Assembly: GCA_937915745.1 (NCBI GenBank)
Contig: CALGGJ010000040.1
Location: 1-64,000, forward strand
Source of the DNA: an uncultured Prevotellaceae bacterium
Lineage (GTDB): Bacteria > Bacteroidota > Bacteroidia > Bacteroidales > Bacteroidaceae
DNA: 64,000 bases
Reading direction: 5' to 3'
Part shown: positions 33,719-43,914 of the stretch, in pieces
Layout: every line of letters starts with the position of its first letter
How positions within the stretch are numbered: the stretch's first letter is position 1
Notes under the pieces: generated by a model
The model's database searches: none
What the model was told of the DNA's origin: nothing
What the model saw: the letters and a program-made list of their open reading frames with translations, nothing else
Program-made: the position numbers and the translations under genes

Positions 33719-36532
33719 ATGAAACAGCCCGCAATACACCGAAACCAGATTTTCAGCATCGTCATATGCGTATGTCTGCTCAGCATACAATACTTGCACG
33801 CTGCTGCCCTCGACTCTAATCCATCGGGGGCTATATTGCCTGTGCAGGAAAAGGTATATATGCACTTCGACAACAACTGCTACTTTCAGGGCGACACCAT
33901 TTGGTATAAGGCATATACCGTACTGGCCGATGACAACAGTCCCGAGCCACTCAGCCGAATACTATACACCGAACTGCTCAACGAACAGGGTTATGTGTTG
34001 GAACGCCAGCAACTGGTAATCGACGAGCATGGGCAGTCTGATGGATGCTTTGCCATCAGCGACACAGCCTTTCCCGGATATTACGAGATAAGGGCCTACA
34101 CCAAGTGGATGCTCAATTTCGGTTTTGACTACATGCCATCGTGGAATCAGCCAAAGATATTGTCGATAGGCAAACAGAACGACGGGCCGATGGTGACTCT
34201 CGACAGCTACACAACCAAAGTGCGAAAGGCCGACTACAAGAAACTCTACATGATGCATTACGAACTTGATGCAGCCCGTATGTCACCTGATGGCAGTGAA
34301 TATGTATATTACCATGATGAATACAAGGATTTGGACAATGTGGATAAGGATGTGATGACCAACCTGTACCGGTCTTACAACAACCTGTTTTCCAGAGTGT
34401 TGCCAGTGTATGCACGTCCCGACAGTGCACAAAAATACATGCAGCGGCTGATGCCTGTAAAATTCACTATGGGTGACTATGAAGTATGGTGGAAAACACC
34501 AAAGTTCGACATGAAATTCTATCCCGAGGGAGGTATTCTGCTCGAGGATGTTCCGTGCCGTGTGGCGTGGGAAGCCGTCAATCAACAACTCGAACGACTT
34601 AATATAACCGCTCTGCTTGAAGAGGATGGTGAAGTGATTGACACCTTGAGGCCATACCATGCCGGACGCGGACTCTTCACTTTCACACCGAAACACGGAT
34701 GTAACTACAGGGTGACATACGAGTCGTACGACGAGAAGTTCCACTTCAAACTGTCGGAAATTGAAACCGAGGGGGTGCGTATGATGGTTGAGCAAGATGA
34801 TGAGGCCGTATCTTTCAGCACGATACAGCGATTTGCCCTGCCGCGTATGCTGCACCTCACAATATTCTGCCGCGGCAAGCAAGTCTCGACAATTGACCTT
34901 AACCCCGGACAGACAGGTCGGTGGGACACGGCCATGAGTCTTGATGACCTGCCCGAGGGAGTGAACCAGGCGGTGATACATGACGATAATGGGGTGGTAT
35001 ATTCCGACCGTCAGTTTTTTGTGAACAAGCTCTACGAGTCGAAAGGCAGGATAATGGTTGCCGGAGTAGCCAACCGCCCCTACCGTCCGCTCGAAAAAAT
35101 ACGAATCAACCTGTTGGCGACCGACCCCAAAGGGCGACCGTTGCAAGGACAGACAATGTCGGTAGCTGTGCGTGATGCCGGACAGCTCAACCCCTCGTTT
35201 GCCACCGGTAATATAATGACCAACCTGTTGTTGGAGTCGGATATCAAGGGTTTTGTGGAAAATCCCGATTATTATTTCGAGTCCGACGACGAACATCACC
35301 GCCAGGCGCTCGACCTCTTGCTCATGGTGCAGGGGTGGCGTCGGTATGAGTGGCGCGACGTGTTATACCCCGAGAAAGCCGAACTGAGTTATATGCCCGA
35401 ACAGAAGATGATTATATCGGGCGAGGCAACTGTCCTGCGCGAGAATCCGTTTAAGAAGAAGAGCAAACTCCAGATTTCATGTTCGCTCATCAACACCGAC
35501 CTCAATGCCGATGCCGATGCTTACTACCTCTTCAAAGGCGTTGTCGAGGCCGATTCGGCCGGTCGTTTCCAGTTTGCATACGACCCTTTCTATGGTAATA
35601 TGAAACTGACACTGAGGGCCAAGTTCGTTGATAAACTGGAGAAAAAGAAATATGACCTGCTGACTCACGATGTCAACATCTTCCTGCGCAAGCAATACTA
35701 CTTTCCTGTGGCAGTGAAACAGTACTCGTGGTATGAGAAAAACCAACCCGACACCTTGAAGACCAAGAAACTTACGTGGGAGGAGTTTGAACAAGACATA
35801 TATGCATCAGAGTGGATTCCGCTCGTCACCATCAAGAGTAAGCGACGGCCACATGCCATCAGACAGCGTAACCAACCGACATATACAGTCAATGCATTAG
35901 ATTTCGTAAACGATATCTGGGACCAGGGGTTCTACGACGTGAGCGAGACATTCGACTGGGATTACATAAACATAGGTAGCTACATCCATTATTTTGAAAA
36001 CTACACGACCATGTCTTATCATACGTCCATACACAACCGTACTAAAGCGTGGACGGAAAGCTACAGCGAGGGTGACTCCACCGGTGTCAACATAATGGAG
36101 CGTTCGTTCCGTCCCGTTGTCAAGTCTTTCTCGGTTATTGTAGATGCACCCCGTCGCCCTTCACCCTTTGAGCTTTACAACGAAGACCGATGGACACCAT
36201 CGAACGATAATAATGGAAGTCCATATACATACGGTGTTGACCGTATTTTTAAAAACATAATATCTACCGATGGCATGCCCATACTGCATGGTCGCGAATA
36301 CAATTTCCAGGGTTTTACCCGACCGGTGGAATACTACAATCCCGACTATAGCCATGCCTCACTGCCCGAAATACAAGACTACCGTCGCACCCTCTATTGG
36401 AACCCCAGGGTGACAACCGACCGCTATGGGCAGGCCAGCATCGAATTCTACAACAACTCTGTGTGTACCACCATCGACGTTTCGGCCGAGGGCCTCACAC
36501 GATACGGACAATTCCTTGTAACCGAAGAATAG
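33719..36532 (+). CDS. Large exported MG2-like (macroglobulin-fold) protein
   Basis: A 937-residue protein with a signal peptide (to about residue 29, LHAAA). [25 protein letters not shown] (about 43-67) is the typical MG2-type opening (KVYVHTDK...GDTIWFKAY), followed by further beta-sandwich modules ([63 protein letters not shown]) and a closing domain ([20 protein letters not shown]...[11 protein letters not shown]). Bacteroidota have many such proteins of unknown role, often next to or fused with TonB-dependent plug-like domains; the stretch about 720-760 looks plug-like ([11 protein letters not shown]). No thioester motif is seen. Likely outer-membrane associated. Confidence 0.65.
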   Translation: MKQPAIHRNQIFSIVICVCLLSIQYLHAAALDSNPSGAILPVQEKVYMHFDNNCYFQGDTIWYKAYTVLADDNSPEPLSRILYTELLNEQGYVLERQQLVIDEHGQSDGCFAISDTAFPGYYEIRAYTKWMLNFGFDYMPSWNQPKILSIGKQNDGPMVTLDSYTTKVRKADYKKLYMMHYELDAARMSPDGSEYVYYHDEYKDLDNVDKDVMTNLYRSYNNLFSRVLPVYARPDSAQKYMQRLMPVKFTMGDYEVWWKTPKFDMKFYPEGGILLEDVPCRVAWEAVNQQLERLNITALLEEDGEVIDTLRPYHAGRGLFTFTPKHGCNYRVTYESYDEKFHFKLSEIETEGVRMMVEQDDEAVSFSTIQRFALPRMLHLTIFCRGKQVSTIDLNPGQTGRWDTAMSLDDLPEGVNQAVIHDDNGVVYSDRQFFVNKLYESKGRIMVAGVANRPYRPLEKIRINLLATDPKGRPLQGQTMSVAVRDAGQLNPSFATGNIMTNLLLESDIKGFVENPDYYFESDDEHHRQALDLLLMVQGWRRYEWRDVLYPEKAELSYMPEQKMIISGEATVLRENPFKKKSKLQISCSLINTDLNADADAYYLFKGVVEADSAGRFQFAYDPFYGNMKLTLRAKFVDKLEKKKYDLLTHDVNIFLRKQYYFPVAVKQYSWYEKNQPDTLKTKKLTWEEFEQDIYASEWIPLVTIKSKRRPHAIRQRNQPTYTVNALDFVNDIWDQGFYDVSETFDWDYINIGSYIHYFENYTTMSYHTSIHNRTKAWTESYSEGDSTGVNIMERSFRPVVKSFSVIVDAPRRPSPFELYNEDRWTPSNDNNGSPYTYGVDRIFKNIISTDGMPILHGREYNFQGFTRPVEYYNPDYSHASLPEIQDYRRTLYWNPRVTTDRYGQASIEFYNNSVCTTIDVSAEGLTRYGQFLVTEE

Positions 36533-36623
36533 CCATGGTCCGAGGGGCGAAGCCAATGTCTTCGTTAATCTAAATGACCGGCTCCTTGGTCTTAACTTAA
36601 CCCTTAACCAATTTCTAAAAGAC

Positions 36624-37250
36624 ATGAATAAAAGCATAGATTACCGAAACGGAGAAATGATGCGTACCGGACGCATCGAGGTGGTTTGCGGCTCGATGTT
36701 CTCGGGCAAGACCGAAGAACTGATACGCCGCATGAAGCGCGCGCAGTTTGCACACCAGAATGTAGAGATATTCAAACCGGCCATAGATACACGTTACTCC
36801 GAAGACGACGTGGTGACACACGAGGGCATATCGATAAATTCCACACCCGTAGATAACTCGTCGAGCATACTGCTGCTCGGCAGCGAGTGTGACGTGATAG
36901 GGATTGACGAAGCCCAGTTTTTCGACGACAACCTGGTGGATGTGTGCAACCAACTGGCACGCCGTGGGGTTCGGGTCATTGTAGCCGGACTCGACATGGA
37001 CTTCCGTGGCCAGCCCTTCGGCCCCATGCCTGCACTCTGTGCCATAGCCGACGATGTGACCAAGGTGCACGCCATCTGTGTGAAGTGTGGAGCATTGGCA
37101 TACGTGTCGCACCGAAAGGTGCAGAACGAGCGGCGCGTGCTGCTGGGCGAAGTTAACGAATACGAACCGCTCTGCCGGCACTGCTATCAAGAGGCGACAG
37201 AGTCCAGGACCGATAGCCCCGACACCACATCCACCAGGGGTGATGTCTGA
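36624..37250 (+). CDS. tdk: Thymidine kinase
   Basis: A 208-residue type II thymidine kinase that salvages thymidine with ATP. Walker A is GSMFSGKT (23-30) and Walker B-like [12 protein letters not shown]. The lasso region is [17 protein letters not shown]. Four zinc Cys residues sit in CVKCGA and CRHCYQ. The length is normal except for a short extension at each end ([10 protein letters not shown]..., and a [13 protein letters not shown] tail). It may start at one of the internal Met residues near 12-13. Confidence 0.95.
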   Translation: MNKSIDYRNGEMMRTGRIEVVCGSMFSGKTEELIRRMKRAQFAHQNVEIFKPAIDTRYSEDDVVTHEGISINSTPVDNSSSILLLGSECDVIGIDEAQFFDDNLVDVCNQLARRGVRVIVAGLDMDFRGQPFGPMPALCAIADDVTKVHAICVKCGALAYVSHRKVQNERRVLLGEVNEYEPLCRHCYQEATESRTDSPDTTSTRGDV

Positions 37251-37300
37251 AAGGCATAATGTGCCTGTGTCCGACCGTGAAACGGCATGATGCACCGTGA

Positions 37301-37395
37301 GAGTGCGCAGTCGCGAGCCTGAGAGTGCGCAGTCGCGAGCTTGAGAGTGCGCAGTCATGAGTCTGAGAGTGCGCAGTCATGAGTCAGAGAGTCGC
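37301..37395. repeat. 22-bp repeats (family C, array 3)
   Basis: GAGTGCGCAGTCGCGAGC and GAGTGCGCAGTCATGAGT units start at 37301, 37323, 37345 and 37367, with a degenerate copy at 37389. The two halves of the array carry different linkers (CGCGAG, then CATGAG). Confidence 0.9.
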
Positions 37396-37539
37396 TACCG
37401 CACAGGAAAAACTTCCAAGACTGGTGTATGGTGTACGAAATGGCCGACAGACCTGACAAATGGTTGCATCAAACCATAAAAACGCAGGATGCCGGACATA
37501 AAACGTGGATAAGGCACAGGCTTGTCGGCATTTTTTTTG

Positions 37540-37547
37540 TAAATTTG
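37540..37547 (+). promoter_or_regulatory. -7 box TAAATTTG upstream of glyS
   Basis: It matches TAnnTTTG, about 213 nt before the glyS start. A TTG at 37522-37524 gives only a 15-bp spacer, so the -33 is doubtful. Confidence 0.45.
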
Positions 37548-37760
37548 CAGCCGATTTATACAGGAGTCTTCCGGCTTTGCCCGGAATGACAGAGCCCTGT
37601 GGGCGCGTACTCTGGAAATCATGAATTTAGAAAGAATCATGAAATGAACCATGAACCGTGAACTTCTTACTGTGATTCCTGAATTCGTGTGATCCTTGAC
37701 TATGGTAACGAAAACATAAGGTAACGAAAATAAAACGATAACGAAAACGATACTGAAACT

Positions 37761-39302
37761 ATGGCACAAGAAGATGTATTTAAGAAAGTGGTAAGCCATT
37801 GCAAGGAATATGGCTTTGTGTTTCCATCGAGCGACATATACGACGGACTTGGAGCTGTCTATGACTATGGGCAGAACGGCGTCGAACTGAAAAACAACAT
37901 CAAACAGTACTGGTGGCAGTCGATGGTGCTGATGCACGAAAACATCGTAGGCATCGACTCTGCCATCTTCATGCACCCTACCATCTGGAAGGCATCGGGA
38001 CACTTAGATGCTTTCAACGACCCGCTCATCGACAACCGCGACTCGAAGAAACGCTACAGAGCCGACGTGCTGATTGAAGAGCAGATAGCCAAATACGAAG
38101 ACAAGATAGAGAAGGAAGTAGCGAAGGCGCGCAAACGCTTCGGCGACTCGTTCGACGAGCAGAAGTATCGCGAAACCAGTCAGAAAGTGGCCGAAGAACA
38201 GGCCAGACGCGATGCACTGCACGAGCGTTACTCAAAAGCCATGAACGCCATGAACCTCGAAGAACTGCGACAAATAATACTCGACGAAGCAATAGTGTGT
38301 CCAATCAGCGGAACAAGAAACTGGACCGAAGTGCGACAGTTCAACCTGATGTTCAAGACCGAGATGGGCAGCACCGCCGATGGAGCATCGACCATATACC
38401 TGCGCCCCGAAACTGCACAAGGCATCTTCGTAAACTACCTCAACGTACAGAAGACCGGCCGTATGAAAATTCCGTTTGGCATTGCACAGATAGGCAAGGC
38501 CTTCCGCAACGAGATAGTGGCACGACAATTTATATTCCGTATGCGCGAGTTCGAACAAATGGAAATGCAGTTCTTCATCAAACCTGGTACCGAGCTCGAC
38601 TGGTTCAGAACCTGGAAAGAAAAACGCATGGCATGGCATCAGAACCTGGGATTCGGTGCCGAAAACTACCGATTCCACGACCACGAAAAACTGGCACACT
38701 ATGCCAACGCAGCCACCGACATCGAATTCCGTATGCCGTTCGGATTCAAAGAAGTGGAAGGCATACACAGCCGCACTAACTTCGACCTCAGCCAACACGA
38801 GAAGTACTCGGGCAAGCAGATAAAATACTTCGACCCAGAACAAGGCGAGTCATATACACCATACGTCATAGAGACCAGTATAGGTGTTGACCGCATGTTC
38901 CTCTCTGTAATGTGCCACAGCTACTGCGAAGAGCAGCTTGAGGGAGGCGACACCCGTGTCGTACTGCGCCTGCCTGCAGCCTTGGCACCGGTGAAACTGG
39001 CTGTCATGCCACTGATAAAAAAAGACGGGCTGCCCGAGAAAGCACGCGAGATTATAGACGACCTCAAATTCCACTTCAACTGCCAGTACGACGAAAAAGA
39101 CTCAATAGGCAAACGCTATCGCCGCCAGGATGCCATAGGAACACCATACTGCGTGACGGTTGACCACCAAAGTATAGAAGACAATACAGTAACCATCCGC
39201 ATGAGAGACACCATGGAACAACAACGTGTGGAAATAAGCCAGCTGAGAGGCATCATCGAAGACAACGTCACCATCACCAGCCTGCTCAAGAAACTGAAAT
39301 AA
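37761..39302 (+). CDS. glyS: Glycyl-tRNA synthetase, homodimeric eukaryote/archaeal type
   Basis: A 513-residue class II synthetase that charges tRNA-Gly. The N-terminus VVSHCKEYGFVFPSSDIYDGLGAVYDYGQNGVELKNNI has the glycyl family motif 1 region. LRPETAQGIFVNYLNVQKTGRMKIPFGIAQIGKAFRNEI is motif 2, and GVDRMFLSVMCHSY is motif 3. The C-terminal anticodon-binding domain (LAPVKLAVMPLIKKDGLPEKAREI...) is present. The length and the single-chain form fit the GlyRS of Bacteroidota. Upstream AACGAAAA motifs may regulate it. Confidence 0.95.
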   Translation: MAQEDVFKKVVSHCKEYGFVFPSSDIYDGLGAVYDYGQNGVELKNNIKQYWWQSMVLMHENIVGIDSAIFMHPTIWKASGHLDAFNDPLIDNRDSKKRYRADVLIEEQIAKYEDKIEKEVAKARKRFGDSFDEQKYRETSQKVAEEQARRDALHERYSKAMNAMNLEELRQIILDEAIVCPISGTRNWTEVRQFNLMFKTEMGSTADGASTIYLRPETAQGIFVNYLNVQKTGRMKIPFGIAQIGKAFRNEIVARQFIFRMREFEQMEMQFFIKPGTELDWFRTWKEKRMAWHQNLGFGAENYRFHDHEKLAHYANAATDIEFRMPFGFKEVEGIHSRTNFDLSQHEKYSGKQIKYFDPEQGESYTPYVIETSIGVDRMFLSVMCHSYCEEQLEGGDTRVVLRLPAALAPVKLAVMPLIKKDGLPEKAREIIDDLKFHFNCQYDEKDSIGKRYRRQDAIGTPYCVTVDHQSIEDNTVTIRMRDTMEQQRVEISQLRGIIEDNVTITSLLKKLK

Positions 39303-39312
39303 CTGACTGTGG

Positions 39313-39383
39313 CCTAAGATGTCTGACGTAAGATGCCAGGCGAAAGCAATTCCTGTAAATTCAAAATTCCAGTAATTCCTGAT
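39313..39383. repeat. Dispersed intergenic repeat of about 70 bp, copy 2
   Basis: Similar to 21104-21174 (shared AAGATGTCWGAYGT, CCTGTAA, CCAGYAATTCCTGAT). It spans the gap before the FKBP gene and reaches its start codon. Confidence 0.55.
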
Positions 39384-40044
39384 GAAACAATTCTTGACGT
39401 ACAACAACATCCGCACAACCCACCCGCTGGGCAGCCTGGCTTTGATGCTGGCCTGCAGCCTGACCCTGCTGCTCACATCATGCAGCGAACACGAAGCCGC
39501 AGGCGAATACGACAACTGGCAGGAGCGCAACCAACACTACATCGACTCCATATACCATGCAGCCACCGCCAATGCCGATGGCACATGGCTGTGCCTGAAA
39601 GCATACAACATAGGCGAAGACGAGAGCCTCTATCTCGACCAGCCCAACCAGTTCGTCTATGCAAAAAAACTCCAGACAGGCACCGGTACCGTCAGTCCGC
39701 TATACAACGACTCAGTGAGAGTACACTATTCGGGACGCCTCATACCTACCAACATGTACCCAGATGGCTACAACTTCGGCAAGAGCTATAGCACCAGCAT
39801 ACTCAACCCCGACACCGACGTGCCTACACTGCTGGCAGTGAAAGACAATGTGGTAGGATTTATTACAGCATTGCTCAACATGCACGAAGGTGACCGTTGG
39901 ATGGTATATATACCTCACGACCTCGGATACGGCAAGTCGGAATACACATCGGCCACCATTCCAGCCTATTCCACACTCATATTCGACATTCAGCTGGCAC
40001 GTGTATATAGGTTTAAGGTTGACACCGACACAAGCTGGCATTAA
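39382..40044 (+). CDS. FKBP-type peptidyl-prolyl isomerase, lipoprotein
   Basis: A 220-residue lipoprotein (LLLTSCSEH, Cys34 after a long leader; a later Met27 is also possible). The FKBP domain spans about residues 100-210: DSVRVHYSGRLI, then GYNFGKSYSTSI, VVGFITALLNMHEGDRWMVYIPHDLGYGKS, TIPAYSTLIFDIQLARV. These are the usual substrate-cleft strands (VHYxG, GW-like GFxxAL, IPxxLxYG, IPxxxxLIFxIxL). Likely a periplasmic or surface folding factor. Confidence 0.9.
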   Translation: MKQFLTYNNIRTTHPLGSLALMLACSLTLLLTSCSEHEAAGEYDNWQERNQHYIDSIYHAATANADGTWLCLKAYNIGEDESLYLDQPNQFVYAKKLQTGTGTVSPLYNDSVRVHYSGRLIPTNMYPDGYNFGKSYSTSILNPDTDVPTLLAVKDNVVGFITALLNMHEGDRWMVYIPHDLGYGKSEYTSATIPAYSTLIFDIQLARVYRFKVDTDTSWH

Positions 40045-40131
40045 TGCCGGCAAGGACTATAACCAGACATCAACCGCAAAAGAGTTCAAGCTCCATAGCG
40101 GCATGCACTGCTTATCATACCTAATCAGAAA

Positions 40132-43100
40132 ATGAAAACAATCGTTACATATTTGCTAATAAGCACCCTGACCGTCGTCCCAACCAAGGCACAAACCACG
40201 GCCAGCAGCACCATGACCGCCACACCCTGGGCACCAATCGTAGATTTCGACCTTGCCGGCGAAGGCGAAGAACAAGTCGTGCGATGGGGAATCGATACAG
40301 CATGGCGATGGAGCTGGTGGCCGCTCCGTGCCACCAACCACATGAGCGAGTGCGTAAGTCTGGGACGTGTCACAATCGACCCACGCATCGATGCCGACTA
40401 TACAACCCTATCCGACGGACAGCGTGCAGGACTCGACGAACAGCTGGAATGGCTCGCAAAGTCGGGAGTAAAGGAACTCTACCTACTTTCTGGCAACACG
40501 GCAGGCAAGGCATGGACTATCGCATACCGCTCACCATTCGTAGCCGACATAGCTAATGCCGTAACATACCTGCAGTCAAAAGGCTACACAGTGACCGCCA
40601 TATCACCATTCAACGAACCCGACTACGGGGCCAACAACGCACCGGCGGCAGCAGAAATGGCCAACGTGGCACGACTCATGCACCAAAACTCAACATTGGC
40701 CAACATCGACATTGCAGGACCCAGTACACTCAACCCCGACTACGGGCTCTCGTGGTGGAACACGATGAAAGATGCCGTACAGATAGGAAATACCCACCAG
40801 CTGGCAGGGTCGTTCGACTCCTTTGCCGCATTCTATGCCGCAGTCAAGGCTGCAGGCAAACCATCAGCAGACGACGAGCTGCATAATATAAACGATGCAC
40901 TCATCGGAATGAACTACGGAATGCGCGACGGCATCTGGTGGTCGGACTTTGGCGGATACACACGTGCCGAACTGGGACGAGCCAGTCTCGACGGTGAACG
41001 TATTGGATACAAAGAAAACCGCAGTGCATGGACATCGGCAGCTGTATTCCGACGCCACTCAGGCCAAATGGCCGAAGCATTCCTTGGCTCTTCAGAAAGA
41101 CAAGCCGGCGAATCATCCTACACCTTCGTATCGCAGGACCGTCTGGCATACTTCGACGGCAACGGACCCTATTATGAATACAATCAACCGACAAAAGGCG
41201 GTACAGGATACCAGACAGGACAAACCAATTCGGAGGGAGTCGTAGAGATAACCTGGGGCGAAGACATACCCATGACACCACTGAACGGCACGTTTAAGAT
41301 TGTAAACAAAGCCACAGGGCGGCTCTTGTCGGCATCTACACTATCGGGAGGAGCAACAGTCAGCCAACAAACAGAAGCCACATCACGCAACCAATCGTGG
41401 ATTATCGAACCCATCGACTACACCGCACATGCCGATTTCAGTTATGTAACCATACGAAATGCCAAGGCAACCACCTACTATCTCGATGCCGAAAAGTGGG
41501 GAGCAAGCAATGGTGCCAAAGTGATAGTATATGGAGGAAGCGGTAACGAATGCGAGCGTTGGCATCTGCGCTACATGGGCGATGGCTACTACGTCATAAC
41601 CAATCACGACAGCGGACTCAGCCTCGAAGGCAGCAGTAACAACACAGCGGGTGTCACCTCCAGCGTCGTGCAGTGGGCACGCACAGGCACCGACCGCCAA
41701 CTGTGGCGTCTGGTGCCGGCCGACGCTAAGGTCGAAACCGACCCGCCAGCAGCGCCTGCGGGTCTTTCTGCAACTCCAAAGACCGGAAGCATAACACTGC
41801 AATGGCAGGAAAACGCTGATACCGACCTGCTGGGGTATATGGTCTGTCGATACAACGAGCGGGCAGGGATATGGGAAATCATAGGCCGATGCATTAAGGA
41901 CACAACCTTCATCGACAATATATGTGCAAAGAACAAGACCTATCGCTACCGCATTCGCGCCATTGATAAGGCATGGAACAGGAGTGAACCATCGGCAGAA
42001 GTTACTGCACAGACCATAGTCCAACCATCGCTCATAGGGCACTGGCCTTTAACAGAAAACCTCGATGACATAACCGGCAATTGTCTGCATGCCGTAGGCC
42101 AAGCCAATACATTTGCCGCCACCGACACACATAGTGGTATCAATCTCGACGGTGGAAACACCGGATACGTGTCGCTGCCTTATCATGTGGCCGACATGGA
42201 GCAACTGACTTTCAGCGCATGGGTCAAACCAACCGCATCAACAGCATGGCAACGAATATTCGACTTTGGCCGTAGCACAGACAACTACCTGTTCCTGACA
42301 CCATCCAACGGCAGCCGACTACGATTTGAGATATGCAAAGACGGTACAAAGCAAGGGCTGAATGCTACGCGACGCCTGACAGCAGGAGCGTGGACACATG
42401 TCACACTGACCATCAGCTCGACCGCAGTGAGCATCTATCTCGACGGACAGCTCAATGCAACATCCACCGATATAAGCCTTCGTCCTACCGACATCGGCCC
42501 CACACTGTCATACATAGGACGCTCGATGTTTGATGCCGATCCGTTGTTCAAAGGAACGATTGGCGATGTGCGCATATATAATTATGCCCTGGATGCCGAG
42601 CAGATAAAATCTCTCTACTATGCCGACCAGATAGATGCAGCACGTCTGTTAGCATCAAAGCCAATGTATTCTGATTCGCACTCAGCATTGCTGCAGGCCA
42701 TTGATGACGTTGAAAATATTGTGCAAAGCAATGATGACGACCAGATAAAAAGCGCTTTGGCCGCCTTATCTACAGCCATGACGAAAGCCAAAACATCAGT
42801 TACTGCCTACATGCCTTTGGGTGAGGCATTGCAGTGGTCGGGCCTGATGGCTGATAAATATCCACAGCAGAGTGCCGAGGCACAAGCGCAGTATAGCGAG
42901 CAATACAGTGCCGAAATGCAGAAATACAGTGATGGAACATTCACCAACGTCCAGGTAGGCAGCGAGGTGGTTGTGGTAAAGACATTTACCAACCAGTATC
43001 TCATGGCAGATGCAGCACTCACTGCTACGGAGCAAATGCCTGTCGAGGTGTCACATCTGCTTGCCAACAACGACTTTGCTGATGGTAGCATTGACGGATG

Positions 43101-43764
43101 GACGCTGACAACCAATAGCTCGTCGGGCTACACAGGTGCCTGTAACTATGGTTTGTTTGAGGTATGGAACCATTCGTTTACTCTGCAGCAAGTGCTTTAT
43201 GGAATGCCATCGGGTACCTACCGTCTGGACACACAGGCATTTTACCGCAACGGGACAAAGGCCAACAGTGGTAATACTGATGTCAATTCCGTGCTGTTCG
43301 TCAATTCGCAAACTGCCGCGATTGCACCCATATCGGCTGGCGCAAACAGTTTGAGCGGGGCTGGCGACTGGTATAGTTATGAATCAAACCGAAATGTTCC
43401 AAACGACATGCATGCAGCTGCCACAGCTTTCAATACCATGCGCCGCTATCGGCCAACAACAACGGTAAACACCGTGACCGCGGAATTCGACAATACGGTG
43501 TTATCCAGAATGACCCTCGGTATGCGCAAGACGAGGGTGGTGAACGACGACTGGACTATCATGAACTACTTCAAACTATACTATCTGGGTCATGCAGAGG
43601 CCGACGGCATTGGCAGCATCGACGCAGGTGTTGCAGCAGATGGTGTTGAGAATGGGCATACAATTGTTTACGACCTCATGGGACGTTTATTGCATCTGGC
43701 CGTGGGTGAGTCTTTGGCCCCGGGTATATATATTGTAGGTGGTAGGAAGATGGTGGTGAAGTAG
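40132..43764 (+). CDS. Large modular clan GH-A-like glycosidase with ricin, FN3, LamG and T9SS-like tail
   Basis: A 1210-residue exported protein (signal peptide 1-20). Residues 50-385 resemble a GH30/GH39-type barrel: SPFNEPDYG (acid/base Glu162) and DDELHNIND (candidate nucleophile Glu249). I cannot assign the GH family. Residues 390-540 are a ricin-type lectin pair (FKIVNKATGRLL, WIIEPI, WRLVPAD). FN3-like sequence spans 555-640, a LamG/concanavalin-like domain 645-825 (LIGHWPLTENLDD...IGDVRIYNYAL), then a helical FIVAR-like stretch and a CBM-like beta domain with the segment NNDFADGSIDGWTLT. The end VYDLMGRLLHLAVG...APGIYIVGGRKMVVK is a T9SS-type tail. Probably acts on a complex plant or host glycan. 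Confidence 0.75.
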   Translation: MKTIVTYLLISTLTVVPTKAQTTASSTMTATPWAPIVDFDLAGEGEEQVVRWGIDTAWRWSWWPLRATNHMSECVSLGRVTIDPRIDADYTTLSDGQRAGLDEQLEWLAKSGVKELYLLSGNTAGKAWTIAYRSPFVADIANAVTYLQSKGYTVTAISPFNEPDYGANNAPAAAEMANVARLMHQNSTLANIDIAGPSTLNPDYGLSWWNTMKDAVQIGNTHQLAGSFDSFAAFYAAVKAAGKPSADDELHNINDALIGMNYGMRDGIWWSDFGGYTRAELGRASLDGERIGYKENRSAWTSAAVFRRHSGQMAEAFLGSSERQAGESSYTFVSQDRLAYFDGNGPYYEYNQPTKGGTGYQTGQTNSEGVVEITWGEDIPMTPLNGTFKIVNKATGRLLSASTLSGGATVSQQTEATSRNQSWIIEPIDYTAHADFSYVTIRNAKATTYYLDAEKWGASNGAKVIVYGGSGNECERWHLRYMGDGYYVITNHDSGLSLEGSSNNTAGVTSSVVQWARTGTDRQLWRLVPADAKVETDPPAAPAGLSATPKTGSITLQWQENADTDLLGYMVCRYNERAGIWEIIGRCIKDTTFIDNICAKNKTYRYRIRAIDKAWNRSEPSAEVTAQTIVQPSLIGHWPLTENLDDITGNCLHAVGQANTFAATDTHSGINLDGGNTGYVSLPYHVADMEQLTFSAWVKPTASTAWQRIFDFGRSTDNYLFLTPSNGSRLRFEICKDGTKQGLNATRRLTAGAWTHVTLTISSTAVSIYLDGQLNATSTDISLRPTDIGPTLSYIGRSMFDADPLFKGTIGDVRIYNYALDAEQIKSLYYADQIDAARLLASKPMYSDSHSALLQAIDDVENIVQSNDDDQIKSALAALSTAMTKAKTSVTAYMPLGEALQWSGLMADKYPQQSAEAQAQYSEQYSAEMQKYSDGTFTNVQVGSEVVVVKTFTNQYLMADAALTATEQMPVEVSHLLANNDFADGSIDGWTLTTNSSSGYTGACNYGLFEVWNHSFTLQQVLYGMPSGTYRLDTQAFYRNGTKANSGNTDVNSVLFVNSQTAAIAPISAGANSLSGAGDWYSYESNRNVPNDMHAAATAFNTMRRYRPTTTVNTVTAEFDNTVLSRMTLGMRKTRVVNDDWTIMNYFKLYYLGHAEADGIGSIDAGVAADGVENGHTIVYDLMGRLLHLAVGESLAPGIYIVGGRKMVVK

Positions 43765-43852
43765 CCATTATCCCAGAACGCTAATGACCGATTTGTGTTG
43801 AATACGGCTCTTATGGCCGTAAATCCGCTGAGCCCGAATTGTGGTAAACCGA

Positions 43853-43886
43853 CAAGAGGATGTGCCTATTTTGACACACCCTCTTG
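43853..43886. terminator. Hairpin between convergent genes (possible bidirectional terminator)
   Basis: CAAGAGGATGTG (43853-43864) pairs with CACACCCTCTTG (43875-43886), 11 of 12 bases, around a 10-nt loop. A smaller hairpin TACGGC / GCCGTA lies at 43803-43821. Neither has a long T-run, so termination is inferred from position between the ends of the 40132 gene and groL. Confidence 0.4.
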
Positions 43887-43914
43887 CTGCTTGTTGTATG
43901 TATGGTAGTTCGGC

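Larger units (their letters stand above)
37251..37760. other. 510-bp intergenic region between tdk and glyS
   Basis: No gene is supported. It contains the C3 repeat array (37301-37395), a -7 box TAAATTTG (37540-37547) and, directly before glyS, three AACGAAAA motifs at 37705, 37721 and 37739 (16-18 bp apart), followed by TACTGAAACT and the ATG. The motif group may be a regulatory site. Confidence 0.6.

Noticed and set aside
34283..35299. 338-residue minus-strand ORF opposite the MG2-like gene
   Set aside because: Antisense shadow; the plus-strand frame is continuous over 937 codons with a signal peptide.
36615..37358. 247-residue minus-strand ORF opposite tdk
   Set aside because: Shadow frame that runs through the C3 repeats; tdk on the plus strand has all family motifs.
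37251..37760. tRNA or other structured RNA gene in the large gap
   Set aside because: No cloverleaf or known RNA pattern could be drawn; only repeats and promoter-like motifs were seen.
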